A stretch of 64,000 nucleotides of DNA, from contig CM057153.1 of assembly GCA_029962745.1 (NCBI GenBank), positions 14,580,435 to 14,644,434 of the forward strand. The letters are read 5' to 3'. Shown here piece after piece: positions 1-9,932 of the stretch; positions within the stretch are counted from its first letter, which is position 1, and the number at the start of each line of letters is the position of its first letter. The notes beneath the pieces are model-generated. The model was given only the letters and a program-made list of their open reading frames with translations, did not search any database and was not told the DNA's origin. Origin of the DNA: Echinometra lucunter (lineage: Eukaryota; Echinodermata; Echinoidea; Camarodonta; Echinometridae). A program made the position numbers and the translations under genes.

Positions 1-525
1 AATATTATAGCTGCTCATGGTGGCACAATAGAGTTAAACTTGTTACAAAAAGAATAAAGAAATTTTACTCCAAACTTCAGTTTTTAGTACTTGTCCTACA
101 AGTTTAAGAATGAATTATTCAATGAAGAGAGCAAAATATCATTAAAATGTAGAGACAAAAAATGTGCTCCCATGACTGAAAAAATACCATACTTTGAAAT
201 ACTGTTTAAAAACTACATTTCAGCAAACCACTATCAGTTTACTTTTTTCACAACATCACAATTCAAAGCTTCTGTGACCAGCTCACAAAACCTCTAGGAC
301 ATGCAAAGGTAAAAGCAATGCAGAATATGGAAAAAGAATAGTTTTATCCTCAAAAGTTGAATTATTTTCTTATCCTGAAAATTAAAACTATCATCTTAGT
401 CCATAATTTTCCAAAGAAATTTCAATAAGATCTTGCTCCAACATACAGAGAAAATAATTTTTCTTGTTAACATATGAAGTGGAAAAAAACATTCTTGCAG
501 TCCGCATAAGGGAGCTGCAACAACT
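1..525. other. intergenic, no gene recognised
   Basis: AT-rich sequence with only short random reading frames. I see no splice-bounded coding stretch and no repeat with clear ends. Confidence 0.5.
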
Positions 526-942
526 AAGCCTAGCGCACACTATACGATCCGTCTGTGATCCGATTTTTGAAAAATTTGTATAGCATTTGATATGAACATT
601 CAAACATGTGAAATCTTAATGATCAAATTTGCGAATAGTCATATAAATACAAAAATCAAAATTCCGGGCTATTGCAACCCTCCCTGGAGGAATAAAGGGA
701 ACTCGATTCTGAATCGTAGTGATGTTATAGTAATCTTGCGATCGGCTATGATTTGAAGCCGATCTGACCTTTACTCCGACCACGAGGCTTGCAGTTAACC
801 AAAATTTCGAGTTTAGTATTCCTATCATTTTTCTGAATTTCAAATAAGATAATTTTACTTGTTTGAACTTTCATATTCAATGCTAAATGGCATTTGTTCG
901 AAAATCGGGTCACAGTCGGATCGTATAGTGTGCCGCGGGCTT
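526..942. mobile_element. MITE with GCACACTATACGATCCG termini
   Basis: The 17-mer GCACACTATACGATCCG at 535-551 is repeated as its exact reverse complement at 917-933. The similarity extends outward to AAGCC at 526 and GGCTT at 942, and inward through CTGTGAYCCGATTTT. At about 417 bp with no coding capacity, this is a non-autonomous inverted-repeat element. No convincing target duplication is visible, so the superfamily is open. A related start (AAGCCCGGCACACTACG) occurs alone near 53427. Confidence 0.75.
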
Positions 943-2949
943 TGCATGCTATGCTTTTACTGCTTTTAGTTAGCTCCCTTTTCTATAGGTTATGAGCATG
1001 GCATATACATGTTTTTCACATGTTTATGATGTTCCATGATTCAGATGTAAAAATTGAATTGAATCAAATGAGTCTTCACATCTGCATTTGTTCAGAGGGT
1101 AACTTTTTGCTGCTACTGGCAGTTTTGTTGAGACAGGGGGTATCTTTTCTTGCAGGTTTTTAGGAGATGTTAACTTGTTTGTTTGATGGGAAGAATGAAG
1201 AAGATGCCAATATAAATGACTTCAAAAGCCAAGGAACTTTAAAACATGACAGCAAGTTTTAGCTGAAGAATTACCCTTGAAGAGAGTGTACAGAAAAAAA
1301 GCAAGATGACAAAGTATACACTGGGCCCAGGCCACTAATCATCTTTGTAAAACAGGTAAACAGATGGTGTCAATCTTGTGGAAAAAAATGTTTCTTTTTT
1401 ACAATTGATGAAATACATCGAAATGGATCCTCAATGTCACATCATACATTGCTGCTCTAAAGTCCTGTATTCTGCACAACAAATCATATGATAAAAAATC
1501 AAGTTACAGAATTAAAAAAAAAACCCATCCCCATCCTTGGTCAAAGGGAGATCCTACACAACTTGCACCCCACCACTAGACCAAAAGCTTCAGGGGGTGT
1601 TTATGATCACATTTTTCTGGCCAAAATGAGGCTTTTGTTTCGCATTTAGTTAAAAACATGGTTACGTCCTTTTTCATTTTCATATAAATGCTGATCTAAA
1701 ATGCCAATCGTAAACTCACAAAATGGTGCAGTTTGTATTGGTGTTTCTCTGAAATGAGGGTTTCTGGGGAAGCAGAAAGGCACAATCATGCGGAAAAAAG
1801 TTTAAATGATGTCATATAAAAATTTTTCTGGTTCACATGAAAATCTGTGCGCCACCAATATGGTGCACAATGCTTTTTTCTTAAAGCATGCGCATATCCA
1901 GGCATAAAAGCGGACATTGAAATCCACGCAAGATCTAATAGTTAATTTGTAACCTGTAAACTAAAAACTTCTTCCATATTTACATCATTGTGTTGAATTG
2001 AGTGTCAAGTGCTCAAACTACAGCGAAGAGGGACTGATGGCCCTTTTACTTGCCTGGTACGAGCCCGAAATACGACATGAATTCAATGGGTTGACGAGGA
2101 ACAAACCCGTATTTGACAAACCAGAAGATCAGCTTGTGGCTGCAGGTAGCCCAAGGAGAACCGGTCTCTCTGTACCATTGGTTGTTCCACTGAGACTACG
2201 TCTGGCTCTACTAGAGACCAAATGCTCATACATGCCGTAGTACTTGGTAATACCGGTTGGTGCTGTCAAAATGAGACGATACTACCCTGACGCCAAGTTT
2301 CTCCTTTTCAGTGCAAGAACAATTTACTATGACAGAACCTAAAATGATACTACGATCAATCAAAATTCAGAAAATAGGTACCTTAGATGTCTGCTCCAGA
2401 CATCTTTGAAGAAAACATTATCTCTCTCACCTGACTGATCCTTAACTGTAACTCTCCTCAGTCATCTTGAATTGAAATAATGAATATTCATGAATAAAGT
2501 TTTTTTTTTATATCATTCAAATAGTCTGCACCACCCATTGCCCTCATTCGTAGACGTGCAGATTCATGCATTGCATTAAAAATTTGAGGTGCAGCAAACA
2601 TCTACGGACAAAATACTATAGTGGTGTGGTCAAAGGTCCCGCCTTTTCCTCATTGCATAATTGAGAACACAGCTGTCAAGGCTTTCTAAAACTTACCGAT
2701 CAAGGCTGGTGTTGTAATTGTGGTTGTGATTTGGACTGGGGTTCAGGGAGACGAACATAAGATGCTTAAATTAAAAATAAAAAATTCTCATTGGCAGATG
2801 CGTTGAAATCACGTGGAATAGAATTGACCCTTGGTAAAGAGAAGCTTAATCTACTTTGCATAATGTACTCTAAATTGATCAGGAAATTATCTCAGACCAA
2901 TACAGATTTGAAGGAATCAAGAACAAATTTCTGTCAATATATCTGGTCA
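943..2949. other. intergenic, no gene recognised
   Basis: AT-rich DNA. A short open stretch at 1998-2240 shows no recognisable domain or splice context. Nothing here supports a gene. Confidence 0.4.
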
Positions 2950-3525
2950 CAGAGAACATGATTTCACTAAAAATGGGGTAAATCAATGGAAGAAGGCTAA
3001 CCAAGAAATTCAGAAAGCATGGCAAAAGTGAAACCACAAGACTTCATTTTCAAGATAGCTGCCCTACCTCAAAGTCTGAGTGAAGGCAGCATTGCTCCCC
3101 AAATATCTACACACCACTCTCGAGAAGTGAAGAAAACTGGGCATACATAACCCAGCTTTCCAGAATAATCATTTTCCTCACAAGACAGGGAATAGGATTG
3201 AGGGGTGATAATGAGAATGCAAACTCTCTTAATCGAGGGAACTTCTTAGAATTGTGTTCTTTGATCACTGATGCCAATCCTGCTTCTGGTGAAAGAATTT
3301 AAGCGATGCCTCTCAATGCTGCTTATCTCAGCATCGCAATTAAGAATGAGCTCCTGAATGCGACAGCCAAAATAATTTGGGAACAAATTGCTGAGGAGGT
3401 GAACTCAGCAGGATTGGCCGTAATCCTGGATGAGAGTAAAAACACCTCAAAGAAGGAACAAATCAGCATTTGTTTGCGATATGCAGAATATTTCCTTTTA
3501 CAGGTGAAGATTGTGCAATGATATG
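2950..3525 (+). pseudogene. decayed ZMYM1/DUF4371-type hAT transposase fragment
   Basis: Translation in shifting frames gives pieces typical of the ZMYM1-like hAT transposases: FTKNGVNQWKKANQEIQK near 2960-3020, RGDNENANSLNRGNFLEL near 3205-3260, and a longer block at 3306-3521 containing NATAKIIWEQIAEEV and ILDESKNTSKKEQISICLRY. The last block aligns with the LVDETKDLSKQEQ region of the hAT protein at 54170-56658. Frameshifts and an in-frame TAA before 3306 show it is dead. The N-terminal TTF finger and C-terminal dimerisation region are missing. Confidence 0.75.
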
Positions 3526-3790
3526 AGGTATGTCTCTTTCAAATATAGTTACCGATTTGTTTTATCAACAAGTTATTATATTGTGTCAGGAAGGTTATAG
3601 AAGAAATGAGCTGTAGAAACAATTTCATTTGTGTATAATGCTTGCTTGCCATCAATTTGGTAGGCCGATGATTTTCTTTCTTTACCTTGACAGGTGAAGA
3701 TTGTGTAATGATGTGAAGGTACGTCTCTTTAAAATGTAGTTACTGATTTGCTTTATCAACAAGTCATGACATTGATAAGTATGAAGATAA
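3500..3790 (+). repeat. tandem duplication with a splice-flanked 25-nt core
   Basis: The segment from about 3502 (CAGGTGAAGATTGTGCAATG) recurs from about 3690 (CAGGTGAAGATTGTGTAATG). Both continue through GGTAYGTCTCTTT, a TAGTTACYGATTTG block and CAACAAGT. Each copy places a pyrimidine-CAG before, and a GTATGT/GTACGT after, a ~25-nt core, so it looks like a miniature exon copied twice. It lies directly after the hAT fragment. It could equally be decayed transposon sequence. Confidence 0.6.
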
Positions 3791-4131
3791 TTAATGATGG
3801 AGATAATGTTGTTGATGATGATGGAGATGATGACCTTGATGAGGAGGAGGAGGATATGACTGTGATTTAATGATGAAAATAACAAGAAATCCCATGATTG
3901 ATGATGAAACTGAATGCTGTTTTTCATTACTTCTTTTGATTTCTTCTGTAGGTAGCATTTGTTGACCATGGAAATAAAACAATTTTGTAACCCTATCATT
4001 TTTTTTTATCATCATCAACAACAACATAGTTTTTACCATTTGAATGACTGAAATCACTTCTCAGTACTTTGATTGCTTCAAATCCATTAACATTGTAAGG
4101 GCATTGCATCTGAAGTCCTTCATCCCTCTAA
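3791..4131. other. GATGATG-rich intergenic DNA
   Basis: Simple GAT/GAG-rich sequence near 3795-3870, then unremarkable AT-rich DNA. Open frames on the minus strand here come from the simple repeat. Confidence 0.5.
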
Positions 4132-5390
4132 GGCTGCGTTCAAGCGACCATTTTTCACCCTAGAATCACGGTTTTCAAAGACGTTTAGTTTAAACCACGG
4201 TTGCGTTCAATCGATTTTTCGCAGGTCGTAAAAATAAACGTCTTTCAAAACGCAAACATGAAACGCTGAAAAAGGTGCGTTTTGAATCATGATTCTGCAG
4301 AACCACGGTCGCTAAAAATCGAATGAACGCAACGGAGATCTCAATCATGATTCTATTGTTGCTTTCACACCAAGGTTTGAAGAAAGATAAAACAAACAAC
4401 ATACAGAAAGCTAGAAAAGAAGATAGAAGGAGAAAACAAAGAATAATATAAGAAGAGATTGAAAGATAAGGAGATAGAAGGAATAACACAGAATAACAGG
4501 AAAAGATGAAAAAGAAGAAGACAGAAGAAATAAACAAAGAAATTATTGGGAAAGATGGACAGAGAAGAAGATAGAAGGAAAAACAAAGAATACCATATGG
4601 AAAGATTGAAAGATAAGATGGAATGAATAACAAAGAATAACATAAGGAAAAACGGAAAGGGAAGAAGATAGAAGAAAACAAAGAATAACATAAGAAAAGA
4701 TGGACAGAAAGGAAGATAGAAGGAAAAACAAAGAATAACATAAGGAAAGATAGAAAAGAAGATAGACAAAAACAAAGAATAACAAAAGATAGATTGAAAG
4801 ATAAGAAGATAGAAGGAATAACAAAGAATAACATAAGAAGACAGAAAAAAGAAGATAGAAGAAAACAGAGAATCACATAAGGAAAGATGGAAAGAGAAGA
4901 AGATGAAAGAAGAAAAGAATAACAAAGAAAGATGGAAAGAGAAGAAGATAAAAGGAAAAACAAAGAAAAAATAAGGAAACAGAAAAGAAGGTACAAAAAA
5001 ACAAAGAATAACATAAGAAAAGATGGGAAGAGAAAGAATAACAAGGAAAGATAGAAAAAAGGTTAAAATAAATGACATAAGGAAAGAGAAAAGAAGATTA
5101 GAAAAAACAAAGAATAACATAAGAAAAGATGGAAAGAGAAGAAGATAGAATGAAAAACAAAGAATAGCATAAGAAAGATATAGAGACGAATAAATGATGT
5201 GGCTAAAGTTGACCTTCCTGGGTCAAACTGCGCAGTACGATGCGCAGTGGATGGGCTTGAAATGAGCAAGAATCAGCATTGATGAAAAATCGCTTGAACG
5301 CTCTCTCGCAGTAGCCGTGTTTTGTAACAGCGTTTTGATTTGTGATTCATGTTTGTGATTCTAGCTTCAGAAAATCGCTTGAACGAACCC
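4132..5390. mobile_element. non-autonomous inverted-repeat element with TAA target duplication
   Basis: The left end GGCTGCGTTCAAGCGA (4132) matches the reverse complement of the right end, GGGTTCGTTCAAGCGA (5375-5390), at 13 of 16 bases. The trinucleotide TAA flanks both ends (4129-4131 and 5391-5393). A 3-bp TWA duplication with GGG/GGC ends is typical of PIF/Harbinger MITEs, so that family is inferred. Subterminal motifs (CGTTCAATCGATTTTT, AATCACAAAC-type blocks) recur. The middle is a purine-rich minisatellite. No transposase is encoded. Confidence 0.8.
4375..5180. repeat. purine-rich minisatellite
   Basis: Degenerate repeats of a ~50-60 bp unit built from AACAAAGAATAACATAAG and AAAGATGGAAAGAGAAGAAG blocks. 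On the minus strand this yields several overlapping Phe/Leu/Ser-rich open frames that are repeat artefacts. It fills the interior of the TAA-flanked element. Confidence 0.85.
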
Positions 5391-5460
5391 TAATAGGAAA
5401 AGGCTGGCACGATTTTGTGTGTCACTCTGTTGCTAGGCAACAGAAGTATTACAAATCTAA

Positions 5461-5796
5461 ATAAAAAGACCAACACAATGTTGCAGCTGCCAAAGACATA
5501 TCAAGAAAGTGCAATCAGTTGGATCCCAGTACCTTGTACCTAAGGAAAGTCTATCAGAGGGAAGTCCGCTTGAGGTGTTTGAGGAAAGTGTGGGATCTAC
5601 AGTACCACCTTCAGATGCAGAGGATGAATCAGAAGCTGGTCCATCAAGAGATGATCTGAGCTTCTCACCAGGATGTGACCATTCCACTGACATTGATGAG
5701 TCCAGACCAAAGGCAAAGAGACAAAGGAAGCTACTCGATGAACAAAGCACTTTCCTGTATTTTCCAGTAATTTGGATATGTCCTGGGCTATTGTAA
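5461..5796 (+). CDS. possible 3'-terminal exon, unknown acidic/basic protein
   Basis: An open stretch runs from just after a TAA at 5458 to a TAA at 5794. A canonical AATAAA follows at 5826-5831, about 30 bases after the stop, as expected for a last exon. The peptide starts with a Cys cluster (CCSCQRH), then a Ser/Glu/Asp-rich segment (PPSDAEDESEAGPSRDDL), then a basic patch (RPKAKRQRKLL) that could be a nuclear localisation signal. No family is recognised. The exact acceptor is not clear and no upstream exon was found. It could be a relic gene or a transposon exon. Confidence 0.35.
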   Translation: MKRPTQCCSCQRHIKKVQSVGSQYLVPKESLSEGSPLEVFEESVGSTVPPSDAEDESEAGPSRDDLSFSPGCDHSTDIDESRPKAKRQRKLLDEQSTFLYFPVIWICPGLL

Positions 5797-5831
5797 CTTT
5801 TTCTCCATAAAGTTCGATTTGATTTAATAAA

Positions 5832-6523
5832 GCGATGTTAAAAAAATTTCAGATGTGTGAGGGTATGAAATTTGTCATTTTTATTTACATGTTTTTCTTG
5901 TCTATATGACACCTTGAAGATACCATAGTAGGAAAGTAGAGCAGAGAAAAGTCTGACAGGGAGAAATCACAGCAAGAACAAAGAGCCCCATCACCAGACA
6001 TGAGGGGTGGGCTGTAGTGTACATGCACTAATGTTAGAAATATAGTACACTTGTAATTTTGATATTTAATCAGTCATTGGATGAACTTTGTAAGAACTCT
6101 ATGTAAGATACAAAAGGCTATTAGAATTGAGAATATACATGTCTTGAAAGGGCATATTTGTGTAACTTGCAGTCATGGAGGATGAATATATGTTCAGGAG
6201 AGTTCTGTGATTAGGCTGTGGGCCTGGGATGAGGAAGGGTGCAACTGGGGAAAGTTGCGGAGTGGCGAGAATTTGGGATGACCAGGCTGAATGATGCCAG
6301 CCAAAGGATGGGTCATCGAGGTGGCGAATTGATGTGAAATTCATCGATGTGAAGTTTCACAGGTGTTGATTTTTCGAGGACGTGGCTGATGTCCAAACGA
6401 GGACCAGGAGAGGACCTGGGGGCGTACAAATTAGGTATGCTTTATCAGTATTTACATTGTAGTTGTTTGGCTTCATGTTATTGTTTTACATTTTAGTTGT
6501 TTAGTTTCATGTAATTGTTAAGT
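5832..6523. other. intergenic, nothing recognised
   Basis: No recognisable coding sequence. The stretch near 6360-6440 (GAGGACCAGGAGAGGACC) is purine-rich and lies just upstream of the putative LTR, but I cannot assign it as a polypurine tract. Confidence 0.4.
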
Positions 6524-7819
6524 TGTAGTAGGCTGGAAAAGTATATCATTGTACCATTGTTATAAAGGAGCCGCAGGTTGTTGTATCATAATTTGAGCTT
6601 TGATATGAGATACTGATCTCATGATGGTGTGTTGGTGGATCTGTATTTGTATTTTACAAAATTCAAATAGCATGATGTTTACATCTAATAGTGTGTCGAC
6701 TAAAGTGAACGTTAAATAATTTGTTGTTTACACATGCAGCCAGGAGTAGTACACGGCAAGTTCTATATGTGATTTCATTTAAATCATGATAAAAGACTAT
6801 GGGTATATTTCGTGTAATGACCGGTTATGCTGTGAAGAGAGGTGAGATGTATTACAAGGAAATAATATTGTTGTGATAACATAGATTGTTCATGCAGAAA
6901 TGTCATTGTGAATTGTAATAACATAAATTGTTAATACCGAATCGTCATGGTGATCACTCTGGGATTATTTTTTTTATTAAAGAAGGAAAAGAGATGAATA
7001 ACTCACTTTGATGGAGACGAAATGAAATTCACTTCTTTATTTTATAGCCATTGAAGCAAAAGTAATTAATACATTGCAGAATGGACAATGGAATTATCAT
7101 GGTCCCATTACATATGTATTCATTATAGATTTGTAGCTGCGAAACCTGCGAGGAAGTTGGCTGATCACACACGAGCATAGTGTTGGCCGTTGAGTTCGGT
7201 TGGGTAAGTCAGGATGGCCGAGCTTTATTATGGTTCACATTCAAATGTATATATGTATATATTGGTATTATTGCTTGTTAAACTGTATTGTGATTTTGTA
7301 ACTTTTTTTTTCTTTTGTCTCTTGAATTGATTACATTGAAGACAAGATAATGTTTTAATGTCTCTTGGATTAGTAACATTGAAGGCAAGATTATGTTTAC
7401 GTACACATTATACAGAGTAGTATGATTCAAGTTAAAGAGACAACTACCTCTTCAAGAAGTTTGTGTTAAGTGATTCACTAATTACCGGAGCAAGATATAG
7501 TTTTATTATAAAAGCTGAATTATAATGAATTATTTGAGGAAGGAGTGAGATGTTGACTTCCTTGTTGGAGTGTTTTGGATAGTTGGCTAACTATTTTGAA
7601 TTGTGACGACGGAAGAGTAAATGTCACATTTGTTGTTTTGACTGAACGTTAAGCATTGAATTGTTTATGATTACTGTTGTTTATGTCGACGATATGGATT
7701 ATGTGAACATGTACTTATGACTGTTCTCTTTTCTTTGTTCTTTTCTGCATTTGCAGAGGTTTTTTTTTCTTTTTATGTATCATGCAGTTCGTAATAAAAC
7801 CCCACACCAGCCTACTACA
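6524..7819. mobile_element. possible solo LTR or 1.3-kb inverted-terminus element
   Basis: The 13-mer TGTAGTAGGCTGG at 6524-6536 is matched by its perfect reverse complement CCAGCCTACTACA at 7807-7819, so the segment starts TG and ends CA like an LTR. A TATAAA lies at 6561 and an AATAAA at 7793, placed as a retroviral-type promoter and polyadenylation signal would be. There is no obvious 5-bp target duplication (TAAGT versus CATCT) and no recognised primer site. The alternative is a TIR element. Long non-coding DNA lies between the ends. Confidence 0.4.
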
Positions 7820-7924
7820 CATCTTTGGCCTCTGACGATGTTTCTGTTGTAGTGAGCTACCCCCCCCCCCCTTCTACACTACGACAGATGATAACCAGAA
7901 AAGGGTGCTTATCATGGAGCTCAT

Positions 7925-8246
7925 GGTTCATAGGCATCAAGGAAGTTTTATATGCTTGTGCGCACCAAACCAGACAATCATGTCATTGTTTGATCTTATG
8001 CTGAACCAGGCACTCCCCAAGACACCAATAGGTGAGGCCTACTATGCACACCAGCTATGGCTCTAGTTCTTGGAATCACTGTACGTAAGCCGAGAAGAAG
8101 GTACTGCTGTTTAGTGGCACGTGCATTGGGCAAAATAAGAACAGTACTGTTCTTGGCATTCTAACAGTTTGCAGCAGAAGACAAGGTCGTGATGGAGCAC
8201 ATATTTCCAGTAAGGGGACACTCATACATGCCTGCAGATTGAGCCT
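7925..8246 (+). pseudogene. 5' half of a split transposase remnant (C.GQNKN / FPVRGHS family)
   Basis: Translations in shifting frames give QALPKTPIGEAYYAHQLW, LGITVRKPRRR, GTCIGQNKNSTVLGILTVC and VVMEHIFPVRGHSYMPAD. These match the order of motifs (AYY..QL..YNFGI, DNC.GQNKN, FPVRGHSF.PADR) in a multicopy invertebrate transposon-associated protein family that I know only as uncharacterised. Several frameshifts, a lost DN before C.GQNKN and a TGA in place of the Arg codon after PAD show decay. The coding sequence breaks exactly at GAGCCT (8241-8246), where an LTR begins. It resumes after the same GAGCCT at 33437. Confidence 0.65.
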
Positions 8247-8597
8247 TTTGTATACTTCTAGCTACATGTAGAAGGACTCTGAAATAATCACATCCACACA
8301 CTTTGGAGTCCAAATCGAGAGTGTTCTTTATTCACCAAATTATCTAACTCAGCATAATATCTGTCCCAGGGAAGTGTCCCTGAATGTACATTGAAATTGT
8401 AGTGATGGTGGTCAAACAGGTGGTCAGTGTTTGCATGAGGTCTGGGGGATGGAGACATGGATTAGGACATACTGGGAATGGAGGTCTGTAGTTGAGATAA
8501 TGGTCATGGAGGGGTAATGGAGGTATGAGCGGATGGAAATGATGATAGAATGGGAGGATGGTTTGATGAAGAATGTAATGTGTGTATGAACACAATA
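8247..8597 (-). repeat. left LTR (3' LTR of a minus-strand Gypsy-like element)
   Basis: Read on the minus strand, it starts TATTGTGTTCATACACAC right after a polypurine tract AAAACAAGGGAGGGA (8598-8612). It contains AATAAAGAACACTC as the polyadenylation signal and ends GTATACAAA. It matches 33094-33436 apart from about two to three substitutions and three short indels, so the insertion is recent. Confidence 0.75.
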
Positions 8598-8663
8598 TCC
8601 CTCCCTTGTTTTAGAAGGAAACTTGTACCACAATAAGATCCTCACTAATGCGATCACTGGATC

Positions 8664-9131
8664 GGCTTTTACTAAACACTCGGGTCGCGGCTCGCTGGGT
8701 ATGGGGCGCCAAGTGTTAACTAAGTTATTTGGTCCAAAACTGCACAATTTAGTGTCACAAGTTCACTCAAAACTTTATTTTTGTTTATAGAATCCACGAA
8801 CAGTGAACCATTTCGTTACAAAATGAAATGCAACAGACGATTTTGCAACAAAAACCTCCCACCAATAGATAATACATACAGGATTTATAATTATGATCTC
8901 TCAAGCCTGCTATATTCACTTCGCCCGGGCATTGACTATGTTTCGTTACAAACACTTTGTGCATAGCAGAGGGCGGGAGGATTAGTTTATCAGAATATGC
9001 TTGCGGGCGTGGCTATGAGGGTTGACTAGTTTTGGACCGAATAATCTAGTTAACACTAGGCGCACCATACCCAGCGAGCCGCGACCCGAGTGTTTTTCAG
9101 CGCGACGCGACCCGAGTGTTTAGTAAAAGCC
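8664..9131. mobile_element. hAT-like foldback MITE with 8-bp TSD ACTGGATC
   Basis: ACTGGATC occurs at 8656-8663 and 9132-9139. Between them the ends are long inverted repeats starting GGCTTTTACTAAACACTCGG. The right arm carries an extra internal copy of the CGCGACCCGAGTGTTT block, so pairing resumes after a 30-nt offset through CTCGCTGGGTATGG and GTTAACTA. An 8-bp duplication fits hAT-type (or P-type) transposases. There is no coding capacity. It sits just inside the left LTR of the composite insertion. Confidence 0.88.
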
Positions 9132-9489
9132 ACTGGATCTCATTTTACAGAATCATGATCGACATCAACGTAGATGAATTCCGCTGAAACATACATATAT
9201 AATAAATGAAATACTGCTTAAATTTCTGTTAAACCATCGAAACAAGATTGCCAGAAAATGAAGTAATTTTTTTTCAACAACAAAAAAAAGAACAAGAAAT
9301 TATATGATATATATATTTTTTTAAAACCCATTCAGTAGTACCATGAGTAACTGCTACATACAGTTACTGTAATAGTAGTTTGTTTGTTTGTTTTTTTTAC
9401 ATCGTAACCTAGTTGAACCAATTTAGCTATGTAGCTATAACGAATTTAGATATTTTCCTCGAAATACCATAACATCTTCAAGGCACTAC

Positions 9490-9646
9490 AATTTTCAATT
9501 TGCTTTACTCTTACATTGAATAGTCTTAAATCCAAGTCACATGTGATCTTAACATTTTTTTTTAGTACAAGGAATTTAGCTTTTGACGTTCTAAAGAAAC
9601 AGTTCCAAAGAAATAAATTGTTTAAACTATACTCCAATCATCCCAT
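9490..9646 (-). repeat. retroelement leader block, inverted copy of 32087-32246
   Basis: About 157 bp on the minus strand match 32087-32246 on the plus strand with about one difference. At the other site the block directly precedes a gag start codon, so this is leader or LTR-end sequence of the same retroelement. Here it is followed by unrelated AT-rich DNA. Confidence 0.8.
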
Positions 9647-9932
9647 TCTGAAAATATTATGTGTGTCCAAGAGTCCAAGTTCAATAAGCGATTTCGTAAT
9701 TAGACCGTGGGGTGTCGGCAAGTCTCGTGACTTGACTGGGTCACGGGGTCCTTTCCACTAAAAATTCTCGATTTCGAACTCGCTGTGTGTATGTACTATG
9801 TATGCGTGCATGCTTTGTATACAATTTACGTGTTTGTTTACATCTAGTTTTCAGCGTGCAAACTTTTGGAACTTCAATCGTACGATCGCTCATTCTGTTG
9901 TCCAATTTACTGCTTTTTGATTCGTATTCATA

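Noticed and set aside
4190..5269. Four overlapping minus-strand Phe/Leu/Ser-rich open frames up to 284 codons.
   Set aside because: They are read through a purine-rich minisatellite. Several frames stay open at once and none has a domain.
6099..6344. Minus-strand frame of 81 codons.
   Set aside because: No domain, splice context or conservation signal; it is consistent with chance.
8344..8747. Minus-strand frames rich in His, Pro and Thr.
   Set aside because: They run through an LTR and polypurine tract that repeat at 33 kb. It is non-coding retroelement sequence.
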